In this document: positions 21,841 to 32,793 of the stretch, in pieces | Layout: the number at the start of each line of letters is the position of its first letter | How positions within the stretch are numbered: the first letter of the stretch is position 1 | Assembly: GCA_973895155.1 (NCBI GenBank) | Contig: OZ316892.1 | Location: 17,360,001-17,424,000 of the forward strand | DNA length: 64,000 nucleotides | DNA from: Marsupella aquatica | Lineage: Eukaryota > Marchantiophyta | Direction: 5' to 3' | Made by a program: the position numbers and the translations under genes | Notes under the pieces: generated by a model | What the model was told of the DNA's origin: nothing | What the model saw: the letters and a program-made list of their open reading frames with translations, nothing else | Database searches by the model: none

Positions 21841-23044
21841 TTGGAAAAATATGGATCCTGAAGGGTTACTTACCGAGGTGCTTGGTTGCTTGTGCAAGTA
21901 GTGAGGACCGTTGAGTAGCGGTCATGTTGGTGAGCAAGTGCGGCTTTGTATGGGAGGGGCCGTAGGTTGGTGCAAGGGGCACTAGGTTGCTTGCTCAAGG
22001 TATTCCGTGGAGGTGTTTGAGCACTATGGGCACTTAGGCGTGGGTACTGGGCTTGGTGATGGCGCTGGGTGGCAAAGTCCACCACTGACACATTACTTGT
22101 GATGAAGTTTAGAGTTTTCAAATCATGTTCAAAAAAACTTTTTGAAATGTTAGTGGAAAGAAGAATTTTTTTAATGAAAAAGTTCAGTGTTGTCATATGA
22201 TTAGCTTCATACAACTTTCTTGAAAGTGATTACGGGGGTCATAAAAATCCTACCCATCACACATATGGCCCTTCAATATAGTGACCTCCCAGCATAGGAA
22301 GAACCCAAACTGGATGCTTGCGTCAAAACAGACTGACAACTTTGGGGAATTGCAAGTCAGTTCACCAGGCACTGGTGGAAGTGCTCTAAACCAAGGAGGT
22401 TTGCTTTGCTTGTGGCTCTTTTCTTTATCAGGTGTTTGTACCTTTGGGTACTGTCCCTCCTTTTGTTCTTTTGGCATTGTGATATCTATAGGAAGGAAAA
22501 ACGTAAGTTTAGTAAATTTTGTATTCTCATTGAAGTTTGTGAGCTATAATCCCCTCACCAGCTCCACTTCTATGCAGCAACGGCTAGGTTTACAAGTGAC
22601 TGTCCACATTGTTGCCCAATTTTTGCAAATATATCGAGGCTGACAGTGCAAATGAGTGCAGGCAGATGCTCTAGACATCCGCGATCAATTGCACATCATG
22701 TGGAACTACAAATACAAAAGTCAGCAAGGAATCTAAAAAATGCCCTAGAAATACAAGAATCAGCAAAAATCACAAGACATTAAAAACCAGTGGTGATTCC
22801 TTAACAACACTTGTTTGCTCGGATTTACAATATCTTGTTTACAGTGGCAACTGTGAGTATCTTATGCGGACGTGGGATGGTTTTCTCCTGTGGCACCTTG
22901 TGCCACTTGTGACCATCTGGAACAGGATCGACACAGAAATGAGAAGGCATAAAGGATGAGAAGACCTCGCTCCAAATCAGTGAATCAGTTCAACTACCAA
23001 CGAGCCCTTTGCCCAACTGGAACTAGGATCCAATATATATATTT
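21841..23044. other. No gene seen; dispersed repeat near 22030-22090
   Basis: There is no supported gene. 'GGTACTGGGCTTGGTGA' with 'GCGCTGGGTG' at about 22045-22075 recurs at 42700-42735, a dispersed repeat. The remainder is AT-rich with short open frames. Confidence 0.4.
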
Positions 23045-23268
23045 TGTTGGAACTTTTCTCGTAAGATCACTTAAGGGGAACCAGCCAACGATCACTAGTT
23101 CGGCGCCTCCTCACTACTTTATCTCTACCGCTATCTTAAGCGGTTGATCTTAGGTTTCTCCCTCTTACCATTGATTCCCCGGTCTCTGCGGGGTCCTCTC
23201 TCCGCTACTTATAGTGACTCCTTCCGGGCACTCTATGTAGCAAGCGGAACAATTTGCTTTTACCAACA
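23045..23268 (+). repeat. 5' LTR of deleted copia element
   Basis: A 224-bp LTR starting TGTTGGAAC and ending ACCAACA, paired with 25597-25820. Confidence 0.93.
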
Positions 23269-23286
23269 TGGTATCAAAGTGAGGCT
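23269..23286 (+). other. Primer-binding site of deleted copia element
   Basis: TGGTATCAAAGTGAGGC abuts the LTR, a variant of the initiator-tRNA-type copia primer-binding site. Confidence 0.8.
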
Positions 23287-24289
23287 CTGACTAATAGTAT
23301 CTCTAGGATAGACTAGAATAGTTAGACCTATCTCGTGTGCACAGGTTGAGAATTCCCTGACACTCACATACTCCTAGATTATTTCTAGTTAAGATATTCG
23401 TGTAATCTCAGGTAGAAAGTTCCCTGACACTCACAGGATTAGACATTCTCTCAATAGACACTCATTCTCAGGTTGAAAACATCCTTGACATAGCAGTATA
23501 GTTCTTAGTCATGTTACACAGTCCTTAGCCACGTTTGTGCAGCATGGAACTACTCAGAGTTTTTCTGATGGCGACAAACTAGATCACTACAACATATTTT
23601 GCCCTTTTGCGAAGCTCATTTGAGTAGGCGGGCTCCATTCTAGAGGATGCAGATGTAGTTCACTCCATATGGCATATGGATTAGTCAAAGGACAGTGTCT
23701 TGGTATTTGATACCCCATAGGGTTTTAGAAAACCCTAATTTTTGTACATTCAGGGATTTTTGGCATATATAAAGTTTTGCTTTGGTATCTTCATGTGGAG
23801 CAATAAGACCCCAACCCAATTATGAACCCAAATATACAAAACCCAGCCCTCAAACTATCCTTGCGAAACACATGCGAACGCCATACTATCGCAAACTTGC
23901 CATACATTGAGTATTGGAACATTGCGATACTTTTGGTTCCGCAATTGTGCGACACCCTGACTGACGCAGTTATGCGATACCATATGAATGGCAACAGAAT
24001 TGTCAAGACAACAGCTTCGCAAATAAGTTATAGTTCAGAGCGCGTCACAAACCGATAAAGAGTCTGTCGAGATCGCATAAATGTGATTTATGTGCGATAA
24101 AATAAGTTTCGCAGTGTGCGAAGGTGTTGCGAAGGGGTTGCGAAAGTCCGATTGCGAAGCTGTGGGTTTCAAAGAATGCGAAAGGGTTGCGATGCGTAGC
24201 GTTTCACAAACACCGGAATTTCATAATTTGGTCCTTTGTTAGTTGCGATGGGACGGGGTTCGCAAAAGGGGTCGGTAGTGTTGTAGTGG

Positions 24290-25072
24290 ATGGCTCCAGG
24301 AATCACATGGCCTGGACCATAGTAGTAAAGAACATTCTCAAACACGAAGATCTGTTCCATGAGCTCAACTTTGGTGTCAAGCCTGCAACTGACGGTACGT
24401 TCACAGATGGCGGGGCACACCTTACCAATCGAGAGAAGCAGAAGAAGAAAGAGAAGGCTATTGCCATTCTTGCATCAACTGTCAAACCGCATCTCCTACC
24501 TACCGTCGACAAATACTCCGACGAACCTCTCTCCAGGGCTTCACCCACACAGACTTCCTTGGCTGCACCAAGACACAACGCTCGCGCGATGCTTATCTAC
24601 TCCAACTTGCCAACAACCCTATATCATGGTCTAGTAAACTTCAAACCACCATCTCCGACAGCACGACCGAAGCTTTGAAGGCGCTAAAGAAGCCATCTAT
24701 ATTCGTCGTCTCCTTGCTGAAATCGACCCTCGCTCCACTCTCCATGTACCTCTTGGGTCCTCTGACACTCTCCTCCACTCTGATCTCGCTCGTGCCCACA
24801 ATCCTACTACTACCGATCTCCATCTCCACTATGATAATCAAGGCTCCATCAAATTAGCTCAAAATCCTGTCTTCCACGCTCGCACCAAACACATTGAAGG
24901 CAAGCACCACTTCATTCGTGAATGGGTGCTAGAGGGGGAAATATCATTGTCTTACATCAATACCAACAAAAATCCTGCTGACATCCTCACCAAACCACTC
25001 CCTCGACAGAAATTTGAAAAACACAGATCCTTTATTGGCATAAAATCCATTTTCGAAATACAATCTTGTTAA
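24290..25072 (+). pseudogene. Collapsed copia gag-RNase H remnant
   Basis: A gag-like start (DGSRNHMAWTIVVKNIL; then KEKAIAILASTVKP) runs to about 24530, where it is followed in another frame by RNase H sequence (TDFLGCTKTQRS, NNPISWSSKLQTT, then after a further shift EAIYIRRLLAEI, NQGSIKLAQNPVFHARTKH, NPADILTKPLPRQKFEKHR). It ends TAA at 25070-25072. At least two frame changes and the missing middle of pol make it non-functional. Its order within the LTRs is that of a deletion derivative of a full copia element. Confidence 0.85.
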
Positions 25073-25596
25073 AATTGTTCCCCACCATATCGCTCTAGAA
25101 AATATTCTGCCTCAGCTAGCATCCAAAACCTCTGATAACAGTTTCCTGGATATCCATTCACTTCTCTACTAGCATCTGCCCACGATGTATAGATTCCCGG
25201 CCTTCTTCCTACTGCTACCGCATAGAAGTGACGTTTATACAGCCGAGATTCCTCTATCACTCTATCAATTTTTAGTAACTACGCCTCCGGAGGAGCACTC
25301 GGCAGCCGCACAACACCTCCAATTGAAGACATCATCGACTGGGACAATTGCGGCATCACATTCTGTGCCTCATCATTCTCCTCGGTCTTCAATTTGATCC
25401 TTCTCAATCTGACGTCTTGCTCTCGCACCCACTGGGCCAGCCTACTACACCCAACATACAACCAACGAAAGATCTCTGCCAGCACATCGAGGATCCCACT
25501 TACAAGCAAGAACAATATCTTGCAGATTGACATCACGGCTGTCACCACCTCTTTGCTCCTGGTCTCCCCTTCTCCGCTCACTTTCTCCAGAGGGGG

Positions 25597-25820
25597 TGTT
25601 GGAACTTTTCTTGTAAGATCACTTAAGGGTAACCAGCCAACGATCACTAGTTCGGCGCCTCCTCACTACTTTATCTCTACCGCTATCTTAAGCGGTTGAT
25701 CTTAGGTTTCTCCCTCTTACCGTTGATTCCCTGGTCTCTGCGGGGTCCTCTCTCCGCTACTTATAGTGGCTCCTTCCGGGCAATCTATGTAGCAAGTGGA
25801 ACAATCTGCTTTTACCAACA
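25597..25820 (+). repeat. 3' LTR of deleted copia element
   Basis: A 224-bp LTR preceded by a purine tract and followed by TATTT, matching the bases before the 5' LTR. Confidence 0.93.
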
Positions 25821-26205
25821 TATTTTTCACTCTTAGTTTGAATTCAGCTCACAAGGGATTCACAGAGAATCATCCACCTCCACGCCAGCCACTCGATCCG
25901 CAGAGGCATCTGATGATTCAACATCTTGGAGAGTGACATACTCTCTCTAAGGAATCTTGTGCTTTGGCAAATCCACCAGTTTGACATAAATTCAACTAAC
26001 ACCATATTGTGTTATTTCTTCTACACCACAGTAGCTTCTGAAGGATTGTCAACAAATCAAGTTGTGATTCACGCATCCATTTCTTGTGAGTATCAGCCGT
26101 TTCCATGTTTTGAGGTATTCCACTTCTCGAAAGGAGAATGAAACTGGATTGTAGCAGATTCTGAAGCTGGAGACTGTAGAGGAATCCGAGAGTGAGAACT
26201 TGGTC

Positions 26206-27107
26206 ATGAAACTCGTCGACAGGGCCAAGGAGACAGTCAAGGACACGGGCCAGGCCCATTTGGAGGCAGTTGGCTACAAACAGAAACGTGGCCTAACGTG
26301 AGTTTTTCCGCAGAATTGCATGTGCTCTTTTTCCAATCCTCCTCCATTCAAGTTGTGATATGATCGGACTTCCAGTCTGTTCAACATGTACATTGGACAT
26401 TCCACTACTGAGCTCTGTTTTAATCCACATTATCTGAAGTAAAATGGCAGCCATGAATTCATCTGTTTGACTTTACAAACCTTTTGTTTGCCTTGTCTCC
26501 TCCAAGGTCAGGCCGGAAAGGCTTACAATTGATTCATTCATTCTTGTTGTATGTAAATCGGATAGACATCGTTACTTCATGGAATTTTTGACATTGGTCC
26601 AGAAAACAAGAACACTTAGTTCAGTGAGGAAAGTTTGGTGCCCGGTTTGGTGTTCTGGGTCAGCATACCGTTCAGTGTCTCAAAGTATGTCATGTTTCAG
26701 GGAAGTCCAGCATAATTTCCTCTCCTGGGCCAAATTGAAAAAAATATTTCCAGTTCAGTAGAGGTTTCCCATAGATATTCAAATGGCAAATATGTGGACT
26801 ATTTGAGAACTGTTGCTTGCAAAACTATCCTGCACAGAACATCATTGAATTTTCTACTAAGTTGATGACATGAACATTAGTAAAATTTATAGATGGCTAT
26901 TGAAAATGAGGAAAAGCTTCCTTCTTTATCTGATACACAGACTTGTGAATCAAAATCTCAATGTTCCTCTAACCACCAAGGAACTTCTGTCTTGTTTGGT
27001 TCTCTTGCAGGGTGATTTCAAGCTTTGCCTTCTCCTTGGGTATCATCTGCACATTGACGGGCATCACCACTCTACTACACACAGGATTGATGTACTTAAG
27101 TATATAA
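26206..27107 (+). pseudogene. Truncated duplicate of BAT1-like permease exons 1-2
   Basis: Exon-like blocks 26206-26297 and 27011-27107 match the first two exons of the gene at 29339: GQAHLEAVGYKQ against GQARLEALGYKQ, then SFAFSLGIICTLTGITTLLH against NFAFSFSIISIVTGITTLYN. The splice donor (gtgagt) and acceptor (ttgcag) are kept. Two codons are missing before the first donor. After TGLM the frame meets TAA at 27105-27107, and no later exons follow. It is a 5' partial tandem copy that can make at most a short peptide. Confidence 0.82.
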
Positions 27108-29338
27108 GTGTGATGTGAACCTACTTTTCAGGGCCACCTAACTTCTAGAGTGAAGGGTCTAAACAGTGAGTCCAGGGGCGTAACTCGAGTCATCCAATCC
27201 CGACATTGGGGGTACGATAGCCATTTGATGTGGAAAAGCTAACCCAGGTTCATTTCCTTAACCCACAAATGTAAAACAGTGACATTGTGACAAACAGGAA
27301 AAATCAGTGGGAAGGTAAGTATTATGGCACAAAAGAGGGACAGTCTCGCCGGAAGCTAATAAATAGCTTTGGATCAATCAAGGCAATTACCCAAAGACAT
27401 TGATGATATTGTCTTTAGACTTGTCTTATCCACCATTCTAAGAGAACTGGGCCAAACAACAGCACCAGGGTGTGCTACTAAGGAAAAATTATGCTGATCA
27501 GACTAATTGAAGACATTTATGATATTGTTGTCTTCAAGTGAATCTCTTGCCTTGTTTAATTAAACCAACAAATGATCCACAGGTTTACTCAAATTTGCAT
27601 GTGCACATCCCACTTCAATGGGGCACACTCTAGCAACTTTGTGTGGTAGCCACAATAACTTTTGGCCATGCAGTCTACATGTCAAAAGTGATTTAAAATG
27701 GCCACTATGGGAACTGTAGCAAACTCTGGTCAGTTACTCTTGAAACTATGGTGCTACAAAAATGTACCAGTATTGAGAGAAATGCTTTATAAGAAAAGTG
27801 ATCAGAATGTTAGTCCCAGTCAGTTGTCCTGCAGGACTCCCTTGACCCTGGTCATAGAAATGAGTACTTGTTCTCTCTAAGTGCACACTCCTGGGAAGGG
27901 TTTGCACTACATGATAAGTGCAAGTGCGGAATTGTGCAGTTATCAACAAGATTGAATGGCTTAGAGTTTAGAGAGCATTTGACCATTCTTGCAGCTCCCA
28001 CCCTAAATTTTACATCTGTGCCCTAAACTTGATCCCCTACCCCATAACTGTAATTTACTCTACACAAAAATGCAATGCACTTATCAGTAAGTGTGAGTTG
28101 ATGAAACTGTGCACTTAGTGATAGTGTACATGAACACTTATCAATATTTTGCACTTACCAGGGGTCATTCAAGGTCTTTTGGCCTATTAACTAGTATAGA
28201 AATTAAGAAATAAATGGAGAGGAGCAAGGTTGATAACTAAGAAAAACATTGTTAGTCCACCCATGTGATATTTTTCTGATTGGTTGAGTGGAGAGTGACT
28301 ATTGTTCATTTCATGATGCTTCACTTATCATGGAAAGAGTCATTTAAGCATCACATCTTTCTAGATATAAGGAGTACCTGTAGACCTGGCAGTTACCACA
28401 GTTGAGGAGATAGTTTAAAGTTTTGGTGAATTTATTCACAATATTGTTTTTTCTACACATATCTTTGACCCATCAGATCATCATATATTTAAGGAGAACC
28501 GTCAGATGTGGAAAATGACCCCATCCAGAATGAGGGCCTCTCTTCTCCACAACCACTTCTAAAATACAAAACTCCAGGTGAAAAATTGGAAGAACCTGAG
28601 ACCTTGCAGTTATCCAGGGTTTGCATTTATGGGAGTGTGCAGTAGGAGAGAGATGACTGTAGACCTCATTCAACATTAGTCCACGTAATTCTTGTCCGGA
28701 AGAAAGGTTACTGGTGTGTAACCTTTTTTACTAGGTGCCACCATTTCCATAACCCTGTGCCCAGAAAGTCTTGCCCTGTAATTTTTTTTCCGAGCAGATG
28801 TTACCTATGATAATGATTGATTGGGCTGGGGTTAGTATCTGAAACCTGTTCACACAAAGCTCAGAAAAGCTATGGTCAAGGAGCATTTCCTCACTTTCTG
28901 GTCAGAGGGAGTCAGCATTTACTCACTTTTTGGTCAGAGGGTTACAGACTAGTAACATTCATTGAGTAACCCCATACCAATCCTACTAGTAACATTCATG
29001 GAGTAACCCCATACCAATCCGTCATTACTCTATACATAAAGCACCCACAGAGAATCATCCAACCCCGTGGACCTCCTGGTCATGGATCTGAGTGGAACCC
29101 AGGTCAAAAGTTAGTCCACAGGGGAGTCATAAAGAACCATACAATCATTGAAGAGGGGTAGCTAACGATGCTAGAGACAGAACTGATACTCACGTATAGT
29201 AGCACTCGTTTTGCTCACATTGTGGATGGGAATCGTCACAAGACGACAAGCATTGTAACGGATCGAGCAGATTCCGGAGGTGGGCACTGCAGCTGAGGGA
29301 GTTGAATCGGAGAGTACGTACTGGGAGCTTGATCGATC
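27108..29338. other. Intergenic DNA and promoter region of the permease gene
   Basis: There is no supported gene. 28930-29010 contains a short direct repeat ('ACTAGTAACATTCATxGAGTAA', twice). The last few hundred bases must hold the promoter and 5' UTR of the permease gene; no TATA box stands out. Confidence 0.4.
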
Positions 29339-32300
29339 ATGGGTTTTGTGGACTCAGGCCAGGCCCGTCTGGAGGCGCTTGGCTACAAACAAGAGCTTAA
29401 CCGTGATCTATCGTGAGTATTCATCGGGCTTGCATTTGCCTGTGTTATTTTATGTACCAGAACCATCTCTGACTAGTTCTTGTTTTGTAGAAGGACAACT
29501 TAGCATTTTTATTCCATCAGCCATTTCATGCTTTGAGTTAAGCCATGAGAAAGGGAAAACACCCTTGAAACTGGGTCAGGCATCCTCACTCAAGCAATTT
29601 TCGGCCTCTGTACGTGAAGTGCAAGTTTTCAGACGTCACACTGATTGCTTATGATCTACTCTTGGTCTTTGCAGCGTGATTTCCAATTTTGCCTTCTCCT
29701 TTTCCATCATCTCAATAGTGACTGGCATCACCACTCTGTACAACACAGGGCTGACTTATGGGGGAACGATATCAATGGTGTATGGGTGGCTCATTGCCGG
29801 GGTGCTCAACATTTTCGTGGGTCTCTCTATGGCTGAGATTTGCTCTGCTTATCCCACGTCCGGTGGTCTCTACTACTGGAGTTTCAAGCTCGCTGGGCCA
29901 TCGTGGGGACCCTTTGCAGCATGGATGACTGGCTGGTAAGTGAGCGTGTGTCTCTTGGTATGAACCTACCATCACTGCATCGTTAACTCCTAATCTTCTT
30001 CTACAGTGTTGGTAGTGTGTGCATCAGTTGTCTGCTAATTCTGATTGAATAGGGAGAATAATTTAACCCAGCAAGAACTTTCAATTTACGGCTCTGCACT
30101 ATTTTTGAGAACGAGCGTTTGCATGGCAGTGTTTCCTGAGTGGGCATGCAGAATGCCTTTGGTATATTATGTGCACACTTCCTTGAGTTCACTCTAACAT
30201 CTTTGATTGTTCCTTTGAATGTTATGCCTGTAGGTATAACGTGGTTGGCCAGGTTCGTCAACCCACACTTTCCCATATTAATAAATAAAGAAAGAAGCGA
30301 AACTGGAATTAAGCTATTTTCCAAGAAATCCTGGATTGGTCCCTTTTGGACTGATCTTGTCTGACACATCTCTCCTCGCGAAGGAAACAAGTAGGACCAA
30401 ATGTATTTTTTCTAGCTCCATGTGAATTGTAGCTCCAAATGTATCTATGACAAAAGTATTTATGAAAGTTTTGTCCATAAATGACGGGCCAATTTCCAGC
30501 TCTAATTTTCCCTGCATGCAACATTTTTCTGAGTGGTACTGAGTATTTTCTCTCTAGCCAGCGTCCGTATTCTCATCAGAGGGTGGATTGAAATCATGCA
30601 GTGGGCTACAACGACAAGTATTGACTTCTCTTTGGCAACTTTGCTACAAGTCATTATTTTGCTGGCTACTGGAGGGGGAAATGGAGGTGGTTACTTTGCG
30701 TCCAAGTATGTAGTTCTCGCATTTCATGCTGCAATCCTATTCTCCCAAGCTGTGATAAATAGCCTGTCCATTTCCCTCCTGGCGTACTTGGGAACCATTG
30801 CAGCACTGTGGAATATTCTAGGTACGTTCACACCACGGGTAGGTCGTCAAAATTTCCCCGTTGTTTGGAAGTTGAATTCGAATGTTCTGCAGGAAGGAGT
30901 TTGCAATATGTAGATATCATTTAGGCTTGGCATGGTGTAAGTTCCTCCAGTAGTCAAATTTGGGCTTGGAAATAATCCTTTCCTGCTTTAAGCTTATAAA
31001 CATTACAGAGTTTTGTATGTATGCCCGTGTCCAAAAGGTGACCGTTCACTCCATATGCAGGTGTATTTGTTCTAATGGTTTTCATACCACTTGTGGCAAC
31101 GGATCGGCAAAGCGCCAAGTTTGTATTTACATCCTTCAACACAGACAACGGTGTTGGAATTCATAGTGAACCGTACATTTTTCTTCTGGGTATATTGATG
31201 AGCCAATACACACTGACCGGCTATGATGCGTCAGCTCATATGGTACAACTTGTTCTCTTTCACCCGAAAACTTACTTCGATGATTCTTGAGGCTTGAAAT
31301 GGTACTTGGGCTGCAGGATGAGCTAGGTAGTTTCTATTCAATCTACGCACAACATCCCGACACTGACTTAAATAAGCATCGTGCATCATGGTTTTGGATG
31401 TGTGCAGTCAGAAGAGACCAAATCATCTGATAAAAATGGAGCTTATGGCATTCTGAGTTCCGTTATAGTCTCAGTTGTTGTCGGCTGGGCATATATTGTG
31501 GGTATCACCTTTGCAGTGGTGGATCCCCAACATTTACTTGATCCAGGAAATGATACAAAAGGTTACGCAATAGCCCAGGTGTTTTACGATGTTTTCAACA
31601 GCAGGTATGGGAGTGGAATGGGTGGCATTGTATGCCTGGGAGTGGTTGCTGTTACGATCTGGTTGTGTGGCATGAGCTCGATCACCAGTAACTCGAGGTA
31701 TATCTGAACTCATATCGAAGTATCTATTATGAGGTACATGACTTCTCAGATTGAATAGAAACTCCCTAGCTCATCTTGTAGCTGTGGCACTTCACAATGT
31801 ATTAAAATTGATACAAGGATGTTTCAATGTTGGGGCAGGATGGTCTTTGCTTTCTCCAGAGATGGTGCTATTCCTTTCTCTCCATTATGGCACAAGGTAA
31901 ATAGAAGAGAAGTCCCACTGAACGCAGTGTGGCTGTCTGCATCCATTGCCTTCGCGATGGCTCTCACGGTAAGAATCCACCTCTGCGTTTATAAGTGGTC
32001 AATCTTAATTTTTGAACTAGTAGATACCACCAGGAAACCGTGGTAGGACCCAACCTTCATCCCCAGGTTTCTAAAGATATGTTGTCAGTACTGTTTAGAG
32101 TCAAGGACTTTCCATGAGACCTTGAGAAGGGCAGGTCGATGACTGATTGATACACACGTAATAAGGCATCTACCTTAAATGGCATATCTTTTGAGCTGGA
32201 CCTTCGCTAGTCCACGACTCAATGCACTCTTGATGCCCACTATCCAATTCACATATAATCAAATCATTATCCAACTCAACATATATAACCACATCTATCA

Positions 32301-32793
32301 CTTATGAGAATACGTACACTTCGTCTGGAATTCTGATGTGGGATGGTCACGACTGTTGCTCTATTGTTCTTACGATCAGAACATATTTAAATAGAATCCG
32401 CAAACGCTAACATCTTGGCTTGTTTACCACTTGCAGTCATTAGGGAGTTTAGTCGCATTTCAAGCAATGGCGTCCATTGCTACTATTGGGCTTTACATCG
32501 CATATTCTTTGCCAGTTCTATTCCGAGTCACTCTAGCACGCAAGACATTTGTCCCAGGTCCCTTTCACCTTGGTCCTTTTAGTCTAATTATTGGCTGGAT
32601 CACCGTCCTATGGGTGCTGACTATAACAGTGCTGTTCTGCTTACCTGTTGCATATCCTGTTGACTCACAAACGTTGAATTACACCCCTGTCGCAATCGGG
32701 GGAGTCTTTTTGATAGCTGTTGGCTGGTGGTTTGTAAGTGCTCGAAAATGGTTTACGGGCCCTGTAGAAACTTTAGTGAAGGTATCTCTATAA
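29339..32793 (+). CDS. BAT1: Amino-acid/GABA permease, BAT1-like (APC superfamily)
   Basis: Eight exons: 29339-29412, 29675-29935, 30234-30252, 30602-30821, 31061-31242, 31408-31697, 31839-31968, 32437-32793. They join in frame to 510 residues, the usual length for plant BAT1 (bidirectional amino-acid transporter, also called GABA permease), a 12-helix membrane carrier. Family blocks in order: LGYKQELNRDLS, GGLYYWSFKLAGP, WYNVVGQWA, TGGGNGGGY, FNTDNGVGIHSEPYIF, GYDASAHM, SEETK, GMSSITSNSR, FSRDGAIPFSPLWHKVN, FVPGPFHLG, LNYTPVAI. The third exon is only 19 nt and supplies YNVVGQ; without it the frame fails. BAT1 proteins move amino acids and GABA across organelle or plasma membranes. A broken copy of exons 1-2 lies 2 kb upstream. 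Confidence 0.93.

Larger units (their letters stand above)
23045..25820 (+). mobile_element. Internally deleted copia element
   Basis: A 2776-bp element on the plus strand with two 224-bp LTRs (23045-23268 and 25597-25820; TGTTGGAAC...ACCAACA), target duplication TATTT (23040-23044 and 25821-25825), a PBS after the 5' LTR and a purine tract CCAGAGGGGG before the 3' LTR. The LTRs differ at about eight sites (~3.6%), so it is older than the 10920-16152 element. Inside, a gag-like piece runs almost straight into the RNase H end of pol; protease, integrase and RT are missing. It could only move with help. Confidence 0.93.

Noticed and set aside
30533-30601. Start of the fourth permease exon at 30558 (after CTCTCTAG)
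   Set aside because: Every acceptor in this stretch gives the wrong phase with exon 2; the 19-nt micro-exon plus a start at 30602 solves the frame and matches the family.
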